A stretch of DNA of 6,082 nucleotides. Source: Gammaproteobacteria bacterium. GTDB lineage: Bacteria; Pseudomonadota; Gammaproteobacteria; Chromatiales; Chromatiaceae. Location: assembly GCA_024277555.1 (NCBI GenBank), contig JAJRUY010000068.1, positions 1 to 6,082 on the forward strand, in the 5' to 3' direction. Below are positions 6,036 through 6,082 of this stretch, in pieces. Within the stretch, counting starts at the first letter, position 1; each line of letters starts with the position of its first letter. A program made the translations under genes and the position numbers. The notes under the pieces were generated by a model, which saw only the letters and a program-made list of their open reading frames with translations, ran no database searches and was not told where the DNA came from.

Positions 6036-6082
6036 TATCCAGCAAGGAATATAGCTGCTTTTGCTGCCGTCTTTGGGTTTGA
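6036..6082 (+). other. Downstream flank of mucD, no gene identified
   Basis: These 47 bases follow the mucD stop. CAGCAA (6040-6045) can pair with TTGCTG (6061-6066) over a 15-base loop, but no T-run follows, so I do not call a terminator. In Pseudomonas and E. coli the sigma-E cluster is followed by lepA. No lepA start is visible before the edge. Confidence 0.5.

Noticed and set aside
6040..6066. Possible terminator after mucD (CAGCAA / TTGCTG)
   Set aside because: The stem has only 6 bp, a long loop and no T-run after it. The operon may continue into a gene beyond the edge.
1..6082. Mobile elements, CRISPR arrays, tRNA or rRNA genes, toxin-antitoxin or defence systems
   Set aside because: I saw no transposase, terminal repeats, spaced identical repeats or RNA gene folds. 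Gene order and packing are those of a conserved housekeeping stress locus.

Overview
The window is a chromosomal stress-response locus from a gammaproteobacterium. It holds an almost complete sigma-E (AlgU) envelope-stress operon, transcribed rightward, which diverges from an NAD-biosynthesis unit transcribed leftward. The order nadB < > rpoE-rseA-rseB-rseC-degP is the arrangement known from Pseudomonas as nadB / algU-mucA-mucB-mucC-mucD. E. coli has the same nadB / rpoE-rseABC core but no htrA-type protease gene after rseC. The degP/mucD gene here therefore points to the Pseudomonas/Cellvibrio side of the Gammaproteobacteria. I cannot name the genus from sequence alone.

Left part (1-1671, minus strand): nadB (L-aspartate oxidase) is complete. 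Its stop codon overlaps the start of a second minus-strand gene that runs off the left edge. Only 18 codons of that gene are visible, and they resemble the N-terminus of a GNAT acetyltransferase. Centre (1672-1809): a 138-bp divergent regulatory region. It contains a good candidate sigma-E promoter (GAACTT, 16 bp, TCACA) pointing at rpoE. On the nadB side it has three spaced GGGTT-type elements. Just before rpoE there is a short leader with a seven-codon mini-ORF and two mutually exclusive hairpins, one of which covers the rpoE start codon.

Right part (1810-6035, plus strand): rpoE encodes the ECF sigma factor. rseA/mucA encodes the single-pass anti-sigma factor, and rseB/mucB the periplasmic protein that shields RseA from proteolysis. 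rseC/mucC encodes a two-helix inner-membrane protein with a cysteine cluster, and degP/mucD a periplasmic serine protease with two PDZ domains. Gene ends overlap at rseA/rseB (20 nt) and rseC/degP (11 nt). The rpoE-rseA gap is 15 nt. The only sizeable gap in the operon is 99 nt before rseC. The last 47 bases hold nothing I can identify; lepA commonly follows in this gene order but is not visible here.

How the parts work together: RseA holds sigma-E at the membrane and RseB protects RseA. Misfolded outer-membrane proteins or displaced lipids trigger stepwise RseA proteolysis and free sigma-E. Sigma-E then transcribes its own operon, including the periplasmic quality-control protease. The genes are a known system. 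The less-described material is in the noncoding leader and the divergent region.
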